A program made the position numbers and the translations under genes. Below the pieces are notes generated by a model. It did no database searches. It was not told where the DNA came from and saw only the letters and a list, made by a program, of their open reading frames with translations. A DNA stretch of 36,716 bases from Rhodopseudomonas sp. BR0M22 (GTDB lineage: Bacteria; Pseudomonadota; Alphaproteobacteria; Rhizobiales; Xanthobacteraceae). The stretch spans positions 1-36,716 of the forward strand of contig NZ_QUMK01000060.1 in assembly GCF_010907035.1 (NCBI RefSeq), written 5' to 3'. This document shows positions 24,946 through 32,734 of the stretch, in pieces (the stretch's first letter is position 1; every line of letters begins with the position of its first letter).

Positions 24946-25061
24946 GAGCGAATGCCGGGCGAAGCGCAGCCCTTATCGGCGAGCCCTGGGAGTGAGGCCG
25001 TCCCGTGCGGGTCAATGACGTGGAACATCACGGATTTAAATCGGCCGGCTTCGAGCTTGCG

Positions 25062-25556
25062 TCACCCGATCGGTGTCATCATTCGCAGCAAAAACGACAG
25101 CGCGGTCGAGGCGAACACGTGCATGTTGTCTAGCCGGTCGGCGCTGGCGGTCTCCAGCGTCATCACCGCCTGCGCGGGGCCGGCGACCGCGATGCAGGTG
25201 TGGCCGGCGGCGTCGCCGTAGCGATTGCCCGACGGGCCGGCCGCGCCGGTCTCCGACAGCGCCCAATCGGCGCCGAGCCGCGCGCGGATCTGCTTCGCCA
25301 GCAGCTCGGCATAAGGCTCGGAGGACGACCGGACGCCCTCCACCTTCATGTCGGCATCGGGAATGTCCATCAGCACTCGCCGTGCCTGCCGCGTATAGAC
25401 CACCGCCGAGCCGAGGAAATACGCCGAGGCGCCGGGTACCGCGAGCAGCGCCGCCGAGATCAGACCGCCGGTCGAGGATTCCGCCACCGCGATGGTCTGC
25501 TTCTGCGCGATCAGCCTGAGCGCGACCTTTTCGGCCACCGGCAGCAATTCCCGCAT
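25062..25556 (-). CDS. pncC: CinA-family nicotinamide-nucleotide amidase (PncC)
   Basis: 164 residues comprising only the CinA C-terminal deamidase domain. It hydrolyses nicotinamide mononucleotide to nicotinate mononucleotide in the NAD recycling pathway. The catalytic block TIAVAESSTGGLISAALLAVPGAS (about 21-44) carries the conserved Ser/Thr, with VVYTRQAR next and the second block SETGAAGPSG-containing segment about residue 107. The ATG at 25556 has GAGGAGATC about 8 bases upstream; the longer frame to 25649 was discarded. It is a stand-alone domain, as in E. coli YgaD. It lies 117 bases downstream of the TauE gene on the same strand. Confidence 0.92.
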   Translation of the reverse strand: MRELLPVAEKVALRLIAQKQTIAVAESSTGGLISAALLAVPGASAYFLGSAVVYTRQARRVLMDIPDADMKVEGVRSSSEPYAELLAKQIRARLGADWALSETGAAGPSGNRYGDAAGHTCIAVAGPAQAVMTLETASADRLDNMHVFASTALSFLLRMMTPIG

Positions 25557-25673
25557 TACCGATCTCCTCTGTGCTACCTGCGTCGCCTTTGGCGGGACGA
25601 ATCGACACATGATCGACTGTACTTGATCGGAAGCCGTGCCAGCGGGCAAACCGAATGTGAGCCGGCCGGCCGC

Positions 25674-26417
25674 TCAGCGCAGTCCGGCGAAGCTGCTCCA
25701 CACCAAACTGGCGCCGGATAGAAACAGCAGCGCCAGCACCACATTGCGGAACGAGCGATCGCTCAGCGCGTGATAGGTCTTGGCGCCGAGCCAAGCGCCC
25801 AGCAGGATGGCCGGCAACGCCAGCAAGGCCGCATAAAGGACGTCACGCGTGACGAGGCCGTGCGCGGTCTGCAGCGCCAGCGCAGCGATCAGCACGGTGG
25901 AGTTGAATGCCTGAAACACGCCGCGGCGTTGATGTTTGTCCCAGCCGCGAACGCTCGCCCATAGGATCGGCGGCGGGCCGGACAGTCCGGCGAAGCCACC
26001 CATCACGCCGCCGATCCAGCCGATCACACCATCCATCCAGCGGCCGCCGAAGCTCAGCGCCATCGGTGGGGTGAAGTACAAAGCCGGTGGAAAGATCAGC
26101 AGGAACAGGCCCACGAACAGTTTGAAGCCCCACGGATCGGCATAGGCCACCAGCACGCTGCCCGGGATCACCCCGGCGAGCCCGCCGATCAGGAAGGGAG
26201 TGACTAGCTTGAAATCGATATGCTGCCACACCATCCGCATCGTCGAGGCCTGCGAGGCCATCGAGCACAACAGCACCAGCGGCACCGCGATCGTCGGCGG
26301 GAAGACGTAGAGCCAGAACCCGAGCGACACCAGCGCCAGGCCGAATCCTGAAAGACCGGAGACGAACCCGCCGCACAGCGCGCCGGCAATCAGGATGATG
26401 AGAGTGGTCAGGTCCAT
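25674..26417 (-). CDS. TauE/SafE-family sulfite/anion exporter
   Basis: 247 residues with about eight membrane helices in two related halves. The helix 1 block IAGALCGGFVSGLSGFGLALVSLGF and the second-half GVMGGFAGLSGPPPILW are the family signature (G-x-G-G-x-x-S/A-G). Members export sulfite, sulfoacetate or other C2-C3 sulfonate-derived anions. The substrate is not readable here, since no sulfonate catabolic genes are nearby. It starts 144 bases from the divergent acyl-CoA dehydrogenase. Confidence 0.92.
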   Translation of the reverse strand: MDLTTLIILIAGALCGGFVSGLSGFGLALVSLGFWLYVFPPTIAVPLVLLCSMASQASTMRMVWQHIDFKLVTPFLIGGLAGVIPGSVLVAYADPWGFKLFVGLFLLIFPPALYFTPPMALSFGGRWMDGVIGWIGGVMGGFAGLSGPPPILWASVRGWDKHQRRGVFQAFNSTVLIAALALQTAHGLVTRDVLYAALLALPAILLGAWLGAKTYHALSDRSFRNVVLALLFLSGASLVWSSFAGLR

Positions 26418-26561
26418 CGGTGTCGATGCGGTTGCGCAATTCCGTCGGGCGGAACCCGTCGCGCGTCCTTCGATGATTGGGGTGGCGGGCAGCTTTGTGC
26501 TGGCTGATGATCGGGCTTATAGCATCTGACAGGCCCGAAAGAACCAAAACAAGAGTTGCTC

Positions 26562-28349
26562 ATGCTGGCAGGAAACAAACAAGCCGTCGCGCCCGCGGCG
26601 CGTCCCGGCAACGCCGCTAATCTGATCGCGCCCGACACTACCGGCCTCAACTTCTATCGCGCCGATCCGTCGCTGTCCGATCTGCTCCGCATCCATCTGC
26701 CCAAACCGCTGGTCGATCACATCGACCCGCATCTCGACGCGCTCGGCGGGCTTGCCGGCGGCCGGCTCGACGAGTGTGCGCGGCTCGCCGACCGCCACAC
26801 GCCGATCCTGCATCAGCGCGACCGGTTCGGCCGCGACGCCCAACATGTCGAGTATCACCCGGCGTATCGCGAGCTCGAGAACGCCGCGTTCGGCACCTTC
26901 GGCATACACGCGCTGTCGCACCGCAAGGGCATCATGGGCTGGCCGGAGACTTATCCGGTGACCGCCAAGCACGCCTTCACGCTGCTGTTCAACGAGACCG
27001 AGTTCGGCATGGGCTGCCCGATCAACGTCACCGACGGCTGCGCCAAGCTGCTGTCGAAATTCGGCAGCGACGAATTGAAGGCGAAGTATCTCGACGGTCT
27101 GACCCAGACCGACATGAGCAAGCTGACCCAAGGCGGTCAGTTCATGACCGAGAAGGAGGGCGGCTCCGACGTCGGAACGCTGACCTCGGTGGCGGTGCCG
27201 GAAGGCGATCACTGGCGGCTGTATGGCGAGAAGTGGTTCTGCTCCAACGCCGACGCCAAGGTGGTGATGCTGCTGGCGCGGCCCGAAGGCGCCGGCCCCG
27301 GCACCCGCGGCGTCGGTCTGTTTCTGATGCCGCGCGTGCTCGACGACGGCACGCCCAATCACTACCGGATCGTCCGTCTGAAGGACAAGCTCGGCACCCG
27401 CTCGATGGCGTCGGGCGAGATCAAGCTCGAAGGCGCGATCGCCTACGCGGTTGGCAAGCTCGACCGCGGCTTCGTGCAGATGGCCGAGATGGTGAACTCA
27501 TCGCGGCTGTCGAACGGCGTGAAGTCGACCGCCTTGATGCGGCGCGCCTGGCACGATGCGATCACGGTGGCGAAAAACCGCGTGGTGTTCGGCAGCTGCA
27601 TCATCGACCTGCCGCTGGCGCGGCGGCAATTGATGAAGATCCTGCTGCCGACCGAGCAGGGCATGTCTATCAGCTTCCTCACCGCCGACGCGCTCGACCG
27701 CGCCGAGGGCGGCAGCCAGGACGCCGCGGCGCTGCTGCGCATCCTCACCCCGACGCTGAAATTCCGTGCCACCCGCGATGCGCGCAAAGTCTGCGGCGAC
27801 GCGCTCGAGATGCGCGGCGGCATCGGTTATGTCGAAGAGTTCGCCACCGCGCGCCTGCTGCGCGACGCGCATCTCGGCTCGATCTGGGAAGGCACCGGCA
27901 ACATCGTGGCGATCGATGCGCTGAAGCGCGCGATCGGCCGGCATGGTGCGGAGTCGGCGCTCGCCGCCGATCTGCATGCCCGGCTCGACGATGCGGCGCG
28001 CGTGCCGCAGGCCTGGCGCGACCGGCTGCGCGGATTGATCGACAAGTCGATCGATTTTGCTCGCGAGGTCGCGCGTGGCGCGGGTAACGAGGCAGACGCC
28101 CGCCGCGCAACTAGCGCGCTGTATCATGTCGCCAGCGCGGTGGCGTTCGCCTGGGAAGGCGCGAAGATCGAAGCGATGCGCGGCGATGCCCGCCGCGTGC
28201 TGCTGTCGCGGCTCGCCGTCGAGCATCGGCTGTATCAGCCCGATCCGTTCGCCGCTCAGGACGGTAAGCTCGAACTCGCGATCGCCGATCACCTGCTCGG
28301 CGACCGCGCCGCCACCATGGACGAGATCGCGCCGCTATTGACGGCGTAA
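26562..28349 (+). CDS. Acyl-CoA dehydrogenase, AidB/FadE-like large form
   Basis: 595 residues, longer than ordinary acyl-CoA dehydrogenases (about 380), as in AidB and FadE5-like enzymes. The N-terminal extra domain (about 25-150) is followed by the FAD/substrate blocks LTQGGQFMTEKEGGSDVGTL and WFCSNADAKVVMLLARPEG, then GDALEMRGGIGYVEEFATARLLRDA and SIWEGTGNIVAIDAL, where the Glu corresponds to the catalytic base position in the AidB group. It oxidises an acyl-CoA, or is a DNA-alkylation-response protein as AidB, using FAD. The ATG at 26562 is preferred to an in-frame TTG 6 bases earlier. The next gene in the same direction is an alcohol dehydrogenase, separated by a repeat. Confidence 0.93.
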   Translation: MLAGNKQAVAPAARPGNAANLIAPDTTGLNFYRADPSLSDLLRIHLPKPLVDHIDPHLDALGGLAGGRLDECARLADRHTPILHQRDRFGRDAQHVEYHPAYRELENAAFGTFGIHALSHRKGIMGWPETYPVTAKHAFTLLFNETEFGMGCPINVTDGCAKLLSKFGSDELKAKYLDGLTQTDMSKLTQGGQFMTEKEGGSDVGTLTSVAVPEGDHWRLYGEKWFCSNADAKVVMLLARPEGAGPGTRGVGLFLMPRVLDDGTPNHYRIVRLKDKLGTRSMASGEIKLEGAIAYAVGKLDRGFVQMAEMVNSSRLSNGVKSTALMRRAWHDAITVAKNRVVFGSCIIDLPLARRQLMKILLPTEQGMSISFLTADALDRAEGGSQDAAALLRILTPTLKFRATRDARKVCGDALEMRGGIGYVEEFATARLLRDAHLGSIWEGTGNIVAIDALKRAIGRHGAESALAADLHARLDDAARVPQAWRDRLRGLIDKSIDFAREVARGAGNEADARRATSALYHVASAVAFAWEGAKIEAMRGDARRVLLSRLAVEHRLYQPDPFAAQDGKLELAIADHLLGDRAATMDEIAPLLTA

Positions 28350-28370
28350 GCTAAAGGCAATGCCTTCCCC

Positions 28371-28448
28371 CGTCATTGCGAGCGTAGCAAAGCTTCCAGC
28401 TTCGTGCACTGAGCCCCTGGATTGCTTCGCCTTCGGCTCGCAATGACG
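28371..28448. repeat. Dispersed palindromic element, complete copy
   Basis: The left arm starts CGTCATTGCGAGCGTAGCAA (28371) and the right arm, from CTGGATTGCTTCGC (28417), ends TCGCAATGACG (28448). The arms are imperfect inverted repeats around a short GC-poor centre. The same arms occur at 34335-34416, and one arm at 22612-22636. It sits between the acyl-CoA dehydrogenase and alcohol dehydrogenase genes, where it could act as a hairpin at the mRNA end. Confidence 0.85.
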
Positions 28449-28517
28449 TGGAGAGGCTGGAAGGAACGACCAACCGACAACAAACAGCAAATAAGCCAAC
28501 AACCAAGGGAAACGCCG

Positions 28518-29606
28518 ATGAAAGCCGCCGTGCTGCACGAAGTGAATCAGCCGATGACGATCGAGGAGATCAGCCTGCAGAAGCCGGGTCCGCGCGAAGT
28601 GCTGATCCGGACCGCGGTGGCCGGGCTGTGTCATTCCGATCTGCATTTCATGGAAGGGCTGTATCCGCATCCGCTGCCGGCGGTGCTCGGTCACGAGTCG
28701 GCGGGTATCGTCGAGCAGGTCGGCTCCGACGTCACCTATGTGCAGCCGGGCGATCACGTCGTCACCTGCCTGTCGGTGTTCTGCGGCACCTGCGACAATT
28801 GCTCGACCGGCCGGCCGGTGCTGTGCACCGACACGACGGTGAAGATGCTGCCGGGCGTGTCGAACCGGCTGAGCTGGGCGCGCTCGGAGAAGCTCAATCA
28901 GTTTCTCAACCTGTCGTCGTTCGCCGAGCAGATGCTGGTGCACGAGAACGCCATCGTGAAGATCCGCCGCGACATGCCGCTCGATCTCGCGGCGCTGATC
29001 GGATGCGGCGTCATCACCGGTTACGGCGCGGTCGCCAACACCGCCAAGGTGGCACCGGGCGAGACCGTCGCGGTGATCGGCTGCGGCGGCGTCGGCATGG
29101 CGGCGATCAACGGCGCCGAGATCGCCGGCGCCGGCCGGATCATCGCGATCGACACCAATCCGGCCAAGCTGCAGCTCGCCACCAAGCTCGGCGCTACCGA
29201 CGTGGTCGATCCTGCGAACGGCGATGTGGTGCAGCAGGTGCGCGAGCTGACCAAGGGCGGCGTGCATCACGCCTTCGAGGTGCTGGGCCGCAAAGAGACC
29301 GCCGAGCAGGCGTTCGCGATGCTGGCGCCGGGCGGCACCGCCACCATCGTCGGCATGATCCCGTTCGGCCAGAAGATCGAGCTGCACGGCTTCGACTTCC
29401 TGCGTGAGCGCAAGATCCAGGGCTCGTCGATGGGCTCCAATCACTTCCGGGTCGACATGCCGCGGCTGGTCGACTTCTACCTGCGCGGCCGGCTGCACCT
29501 CGAGGACTGGATCTCGGCCAAGCTGAAGCTGTCCGAGATCAACGACGGCTTCGCCGCGATGAAGGCCGGCAAGACGGTGCGCAGCGTGATCATGTTCGAC
29601 GCGTAG
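28518..29606 (+). CDS. Zinc-dependent alcohol dehydrogenase (long-chain MDR)
   Basis: 362 residues. Catalytic zinc ligands are Cys38 (GLCHSD), His59-Glu60 (GHES) and probably Cys163 (IGCGVITGYGAV). Structural zinc is held by Cys89, Cys92, Cys95 and Cys103. The Rossmann loop is GCGGVGM at 188-194, and Asp215 in IIAIDTNPAK favours NAD. The family oxidises primary alcohols; class III-like members also handle S-hydroxymethyl-glutathione or use a bound mediator. GGGAAAC-type purines precede the ATG. It probably feeds aldehydes toward the acyl-CoA enzymes nearby, but this is context only. Confidence 0.93.
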   Translation: MKAAVLHEVNQPMTIEEISLQKPGPREVLIRTAVAGLCHSDLHFMEGLYPHPLPAVLGHESAGIVEQVGSDVTYVQPGDHVVTCLSVFCGTCDNCSTGRPVLCTDTTVKMLPGVSNRLSWARSEKLNQFLNLSSFAEQMLVHENAIVKIRRDMPLDLAALIGCGVITGYGAVANTAKVAPGETVAVIGCGGVGMAAINGAEIAGAGRIIAIDTNPAKLQLATKLGATDVVDPANGDVVQQVRELTKGGVHHAFEVLGRKETAEQAFAMLAPGGTATIVGMIPFGQKIELHGFDFLRERKIQGSSMGSNHFRVDMPRLVDFYLRGRLHLEDWISAKLKLSEINDGFAAMKAGKTVRSVIMFDA

Positions 29607-29648
29607 CAATCCGTTCGCCTGTTCACGGAGCGCGCGCAACGGGCGCAG

Positions 29649-29754
29649 CCTCATGGTGAGGAGGCGCGCAGCGCCGTCTCGAACCATGCGCCACAGGTCG
29701 CGCGTGGCCTCATCCTTCGAGACGCCCGGCTTTGCCGGGCTCCTCTGGATGAGG
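29649..29754. repeat. Dispersed repeat family 2, inverted pair
   Basis: The left unit (29649-29688) reads CCTCATGGTGAGGAGG, then GCGCGCAGCGCCGTCTCGAA and CCATG. The right unit (29708-29754) is its inverted relative, CATCCTTCGAGAC to CTCCTCTGGATGAGG, and contains an inner hairpin GCCCGG-CTTTG-CCGGGC at 29724-29740. The arms can fold together. This family is common between genes of Rhodopseudomonas and Bradyrhizobium. It lies after the alcohol dehydrogenase in a convergent gap. Confidence 0.75.
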
Positions 29755-29850
29755 ATTCAGTGCGCATGGAAAGAGCCACATCACATCGGTTGGGTCGACG
29801 ATCCGCGATCACCGACGGATCGTGATCACCGACCTGTCGAAGATCGATGG

Positions 29851-29872
29851 ATCGCCGGGCAAGCCCGGCGAT
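29851..29872. terminator. Perfect hairpin repeat between convergent genes
   Basis: ATCGCCGGGC (29851-29860), a two-base AA loop, and GCCCGGCGAT (29863-29872) form a perfect ten-base dyad. It lies 14 bases after the amidase stop on the minus strand and 245 bases after the alcohol dehydrogenase on the plus strand. There is no T-run, so it is a transcript-end hairpin or another dispersed element (the GCCGGG-AA-GCCCGG type is frequent in this family). Confidence 0.55.
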
Positions 29873-29885
29873 GATGCCATCGCAC

Positions 29886-31370
29886 TTAGTCCGCGAACAG
29901 CGGCGGCGGAGTGAAGCCGCCGAATTCGCGTTCGATCAGTTCGGCCAGCTTCAGTGGCGTGCGGTCTTCCAGCCACGGGCCGACGATCTGCACGCCGACC
30001 GGCAGGCCGTCCGCCAGGCCGAGCGGAATCGCCGTCGAGGGCAGGCCGGGCAGGGTGGCGATGCCGGGCCAGACAAGCTGATCGACATAAGGATGCGACT
30101 GGCCGTCGATGTCGATGCGGCGCTCTTCCTGCGGCTCGTGGTGGTCCTGCACGTAGGCCGGGGTCGGCATCACCGGGCAGATCACCGCGTCGAACGATTT
30201 GAACAGGGCGTGCCATTGCGCCCGCAGCCCGGTGCGACGGGAATCGGCGATCACCCAGTCGCGGTGGCTGAGCACGATGCCGCGCAGCCGCTCGGCGGCG
30301 AGGCTGTCGTCCTTGGCGTCGAGCCCCGCCGCCATCGCCTGCGCGCCGGCATAGAGGTCCGGGGCGAAGCCGGCGGCCAGGAACGACAGCAGCATCCGCA
30401 TATACACGCGCGTGGTCTCGGTGAGGTCCGGGAGCAGCGGCGAGGAGCGGGTGACGCTGACGCCGGCTTTGGCGAGGTTCGCAGCCAGCGTCTCCAGCGC
30501 GCCGCCCACCGCCTTGCCGGTCGGCAGCAGCGGGTGCTGGTCGAGCAGCAGCACGCGGTAATCCTTCAGCGCGGTGTGCCGGGCCGGCGGCAGGTCGAGC
30601 CGGTAGGCGATGCCGTCGAAGGTCGGGTCGGGGCCGGCGATCACGTCGAGCAGCAGCGCCAGGTCGGCGGCTGAGCGCGCCATCGGCCCGATCACCGACA
30701 GGTCGCGGTTGGACGGCAGCGGCGGTAGCCCCGGCGGGGTATGGCCGCGCGCCGGGCACAGCGCGAAGGTCGGCTTGTGGGCGTAGACGCCGCAATGGAA
30801 CGCCGGCACCCGCAGCGAGCCGCCGATATCCGAGCCGAGCGACAGCGCGCCATAGCCGGCGGCGAGCGCGGCCGACGAGCCGCCGGACGAGCCGCCGGGG
30901 GTGCGCGACAGATCGAACGGGTTGTTGGTGGTGCCGTAGATCTCGTTGTAGCTCTGCCAGTCGGCGAGCGCGACCGGCACGTTGGTCTTGCCGAGGATCA
31001 CGCCGCCGGCAGCCTTGACACGCTCGATCGCCAGCGCGTCGTGCTCCGCCACGAAGTCCTTCTGATCGACGAAGCCCCAGGTGGTCGGCAGGCCGGCGAC
31101 GTTGAAGCTCTCCTTCACGGTCATCGGTATCCCGAGCAGCGGCTGCTGCTCGCCGCGCGCGAGCGCCTGATCGGCGGTACGGGCGCTCTGCAGCGCGCGG
31201 TCGAAGTCGCGCACGCAGACCGCATTGACCTCGCCATCGTACCGCTCGATCCGCCCAATCGCGTCTTGTGCGAGTTCGAAGGCGGAGACCTGTTTGGTGG
31301 TGAGGGCTTTGGTGAGGTCGGTGACGGTCGCGAAGCTCCAGGGCGACGAGGGCAAGATCGCAGACTCCAA
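29886..31370 (-). CDS. Amidase-signature enzyme
   Basis: About 494 residues if started at the TTG at 31370; no ATG exists near the family start, and other non-ATG starts reach 31457. It hydrolyses an amide. The catalytic triad of the amidase signature is visible: Lys86 in GIPMTVKES, Ser161 in the TPGGSSGGSSAAL loop and nucleophile Ser185 in GSDIGGSLRVPA. The following HCGVYAHKP is standard. The preferred amide cannot be read. An FNR/FixK-type box lies at 31491-31504, which would suit activation of a promoter starting transcription near 31456 and supports the inner start. Confidence 0.88.
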   Translation of the reverse strand: MESAILPSSPWSFATVTDLTKALTTKQVSAFELAQDAIGRIERYDGEVNAVCVRDFDRALQSARTADQALARGEQQPLLGIPMTVKESFNVAGLPTTWGFVDQKDFVAEHDALAIERVKAAGGVILGKTNVPVALADWQSYNEIYGTTNNPFDLSRTPGGSSGGSSAALAAGYGALSLGSDIGGSLRVPAFHCGVYAHKPTFALCPARGHTPPGLPPLPSNRDLSVIGPMARSAADLALLLDVIAGPDPTFDGIAYRLDLPPARHTALKDYRVLLLDQHPLLPTGKAVGGALETLAANLAKAGVSVTRSSPLLPDLTETTRVYMRMLLSFLAAGFAPDLYAGAQAMAAGLDAKDDSLAAERLRGIVLSHRDWVIADSRRTGLRAQWHALFKSFDAVICPVMPTPAYVQDHHEPQEERRIDIDGQSHPYVDQLVWPGIATLPGLPSTAIPLGLADGLPVGVQIVGPWLEDRTPLKLAELIEREFGGFTPPPLFAD

Positions 31371-31490
31371 ATTCGAGTGGCAGGGCGTCGGGGAGCTTAG
31401 TCGGTTCTCACGCGCGCGGTAGCGCCTTGCCGCCGTATTCCTGCGATGCACCTGCAATCGTCGCGATGATTTCCGTGGAGCGAGATATTC

Positions 31491-31504
31491 TTGACCTGCG
31501 TCAA
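31491..31504. promoter_or_regulatory. FNR/FixK/AadR-type binding site TTGACCTGCGTCAA
   Basis: TTGA and TCAA are separated by six bases, the consensus half-sites of the FNR family. TTG-N8-CAA is the FixK2 form in this bacterial group. The dyad is palindromic apart from the centre, so it could activate either direction. On the minus strand it lies 120 bases before the proposed amidase start; on the plus strand it lies about 42 bases before a plausible start of a small transcript. Confidence 0.6.
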
Positions 31505-31540
31505 AGATCGTTGCACGAATTGTCTATTCGATACTCGCAT

Positions 31541-31727
31541 GAGTGGTGCACGCCGAGGCTCAGCGATTTGCGGACGCGAGCGGCAGCCCGATCAGCGGAG
31601 TGATCGTCGCCGGTGAGGCGGAACGGTCGCGACAGGATGAATTTCCGCCAGCCGGCGAAACGTCGGCGCTGCGGCGGACCGAGTCTCCCTTGACTTAAAG
31701 CTCCGGCGGTTCCGGAGCTTTCTTTAT
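31541..31727 (+). ncRNA. Candidate small RNA under FixK/FNR control
   Basis: Inferred, not established. The 5' end is placed about 42-44 bases after the centre of the FNR-type box, downstream of a -10-like GATACT. The 3' end is the terminator at 31697-31730, which points to the plus strand, where no gene lies for the preceding 1.9 kb. The interval is GC-rich and can fold (for example GCCGGTGAGGC, CGCCAGCCGGCG). The alternative is that the terminator is a bidirectional end of the TonB-like transcript and that the box drives the amidase. Confidence 0.3.
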
Positions 31728-31730
31728 GTC
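31697..31730 (+). terminator. Intrinsic terminator on the plus strand
   Basis: AAAGCTCCGG (31697-31706) pairs exactly with CCGGAGCTTT (31712-31721) over a five-base loop, followed by CTTTAT. The T-rich side is on the plus strand. On the minus strand the stem is followed by AAGTC, so it would be a weak end for the TonB-like gene whose stop lies 41 bases away. Confidence 0.8.
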
Positions 31731-31761
31731 GGGCGGCCGAAATCGGCTGCGGAGCGTTGCT

Positions 31762-32613
31762 TCAGCCGCGGAAATCCTGCGGCGTGAAGCCGATGTCGAG
31801 CACCCGCCATTCCCGATATTTGTCGGCCGGCAGCATGGTGTAGGGCTGGCAGGCTTCGAGCGCCGCGATGGCCCCTTTCATCAATGCCGGCCCCTTGGCC
31901 GAAGCGCTGGCCTCGATTAGGAACGGCTCCTGGGCGAGCCGGCCGTCCGGCGTCAGCCCGACCCGGATCACGATCTTGACGTTGTCTGATGGCGACAAGC
32001 CCGCCGGCAGCGCGGCGCAGGCTTTCAGCCGTTTGCGCAGCGCCGCGACCGCTTCGGCGCTGATGTTGGCGACGGTCTCGGCCGGTGCATCGAAGCCGCC
32101 GCCTTCGGCCGGCAGGCCGAGCGCTACCGAGTACTTGACGGTGATGTCCGGCTCCTGAGCAATCGCAGGAGGGAACGGCGCAGGCGGAGCTGCCTGCGGC
32201 ACAGGCTGAGATGGCGGGGCGGGCTGCTGTTGCGGAGGAGCCGCTGGTGCCTGCGCGCTCTGTTGCGGCGGCTGCGGAGCTGGAGCTGGCGGCTTGGCTT
32301 CGGCCGGTTGCTGTTTCGCGGAGGCCTGCTGTTGCGGCTTGGGCTCCTCGGTCGGTGTCGGCGACACCTCGAAATTCGGCGTGGGTTGCTCGGCAGGCTT
32401 CGGCGCTGGCTCCTTCTCCGGCGCCGGCGGCGGGGCTTCGTCCGCGGTGACCACCTCGACCTCGATCCGCTGCTCCGGCACGTCGGCGAACGGATGCACC
32501 TCGGCAAACATCAGCACCGCGCCGACCAGCGCGACATGGGTCAGCACCGAGACGGCGGCGCCGGCACGGTGGGGAGAGGGAGTGGACGGAATCTGATCAC
32601 GACGAAGCCGCAT
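31762..32613 (-). CDS. TonB/TolA-like cell-envelope protein, proline-rich
   Basis: 283 residues. After a basic start (MRLRRDQIPSTPSPHRAG) comes a single membrane helix (about 20-38, AVSVLTHVALVGAVLMFAE), then a Pro/Ala/Gln/Glu-rich stretch spanning about 55-150 that can cross the periplasm. The C-terminal domain (about 185-283) has VKIVIRVGLTPDGRLAQEPFLIEAS and ALEACQPYTMLP. This is the TolA/TonB C-terminal pattern, linking inner-membrane motors to outer-membrane or peptidoglycan partners. No exbBD or tolQR lies nearby, so its motor is encoded elsewhere. Confidence 0.82.
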   Translation of the reverse strand: MRLRRDQIPSTPSPHRAGAAVSVLTHVALVGAVLMFAEVHPFADVPEQRIEVEVVTADEAPPPAPEKEPAPKPAEQPTPNFEVSPTPTEEPKPQQQASAKQQPAEAKPPAPAPQPPQQSAQAPAAPPQQQPAPPSQPVPQAAPPAPFPPAIAQEPDITVKYSVALGLPAEGGGFDAPAETVANISAEAVAALRKRLKACAALPAGLSPSDNVKIVIRVGLTPDGRLAQEPFLIEASASAKGPALMKGAIAALEACQPYTMLPADKYREWRVLDIGFTPQDFRG

Positions 32614-32734
32614 TGCCCGGCAGCATAGCGCGCCACGACGACGGTGCGGAGTCGTTCTTGGCCTGCGGGGTGCATGGCCGGGCGCGACATCCCCGTCGCC
32701 AGGCGGCGGGGATGCGCAATTGATACGGAACCGC

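Larger units (their letters stand above)
31458..31761. other. Gap between amidase and TonB-like gene
   Basis: 304 bases with no annotated gene on either strand. It holds an FNR/FixK-type box (31491-31504), a -10-like GATACT at 31530-31535 on the plus strand and a strong plus-strand terminator (31697-31730). Only a 25-codon frame (ATG at 31539) is open in between. A small RNA is the best explanation; see the separate entries. Confidence 0.55.
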
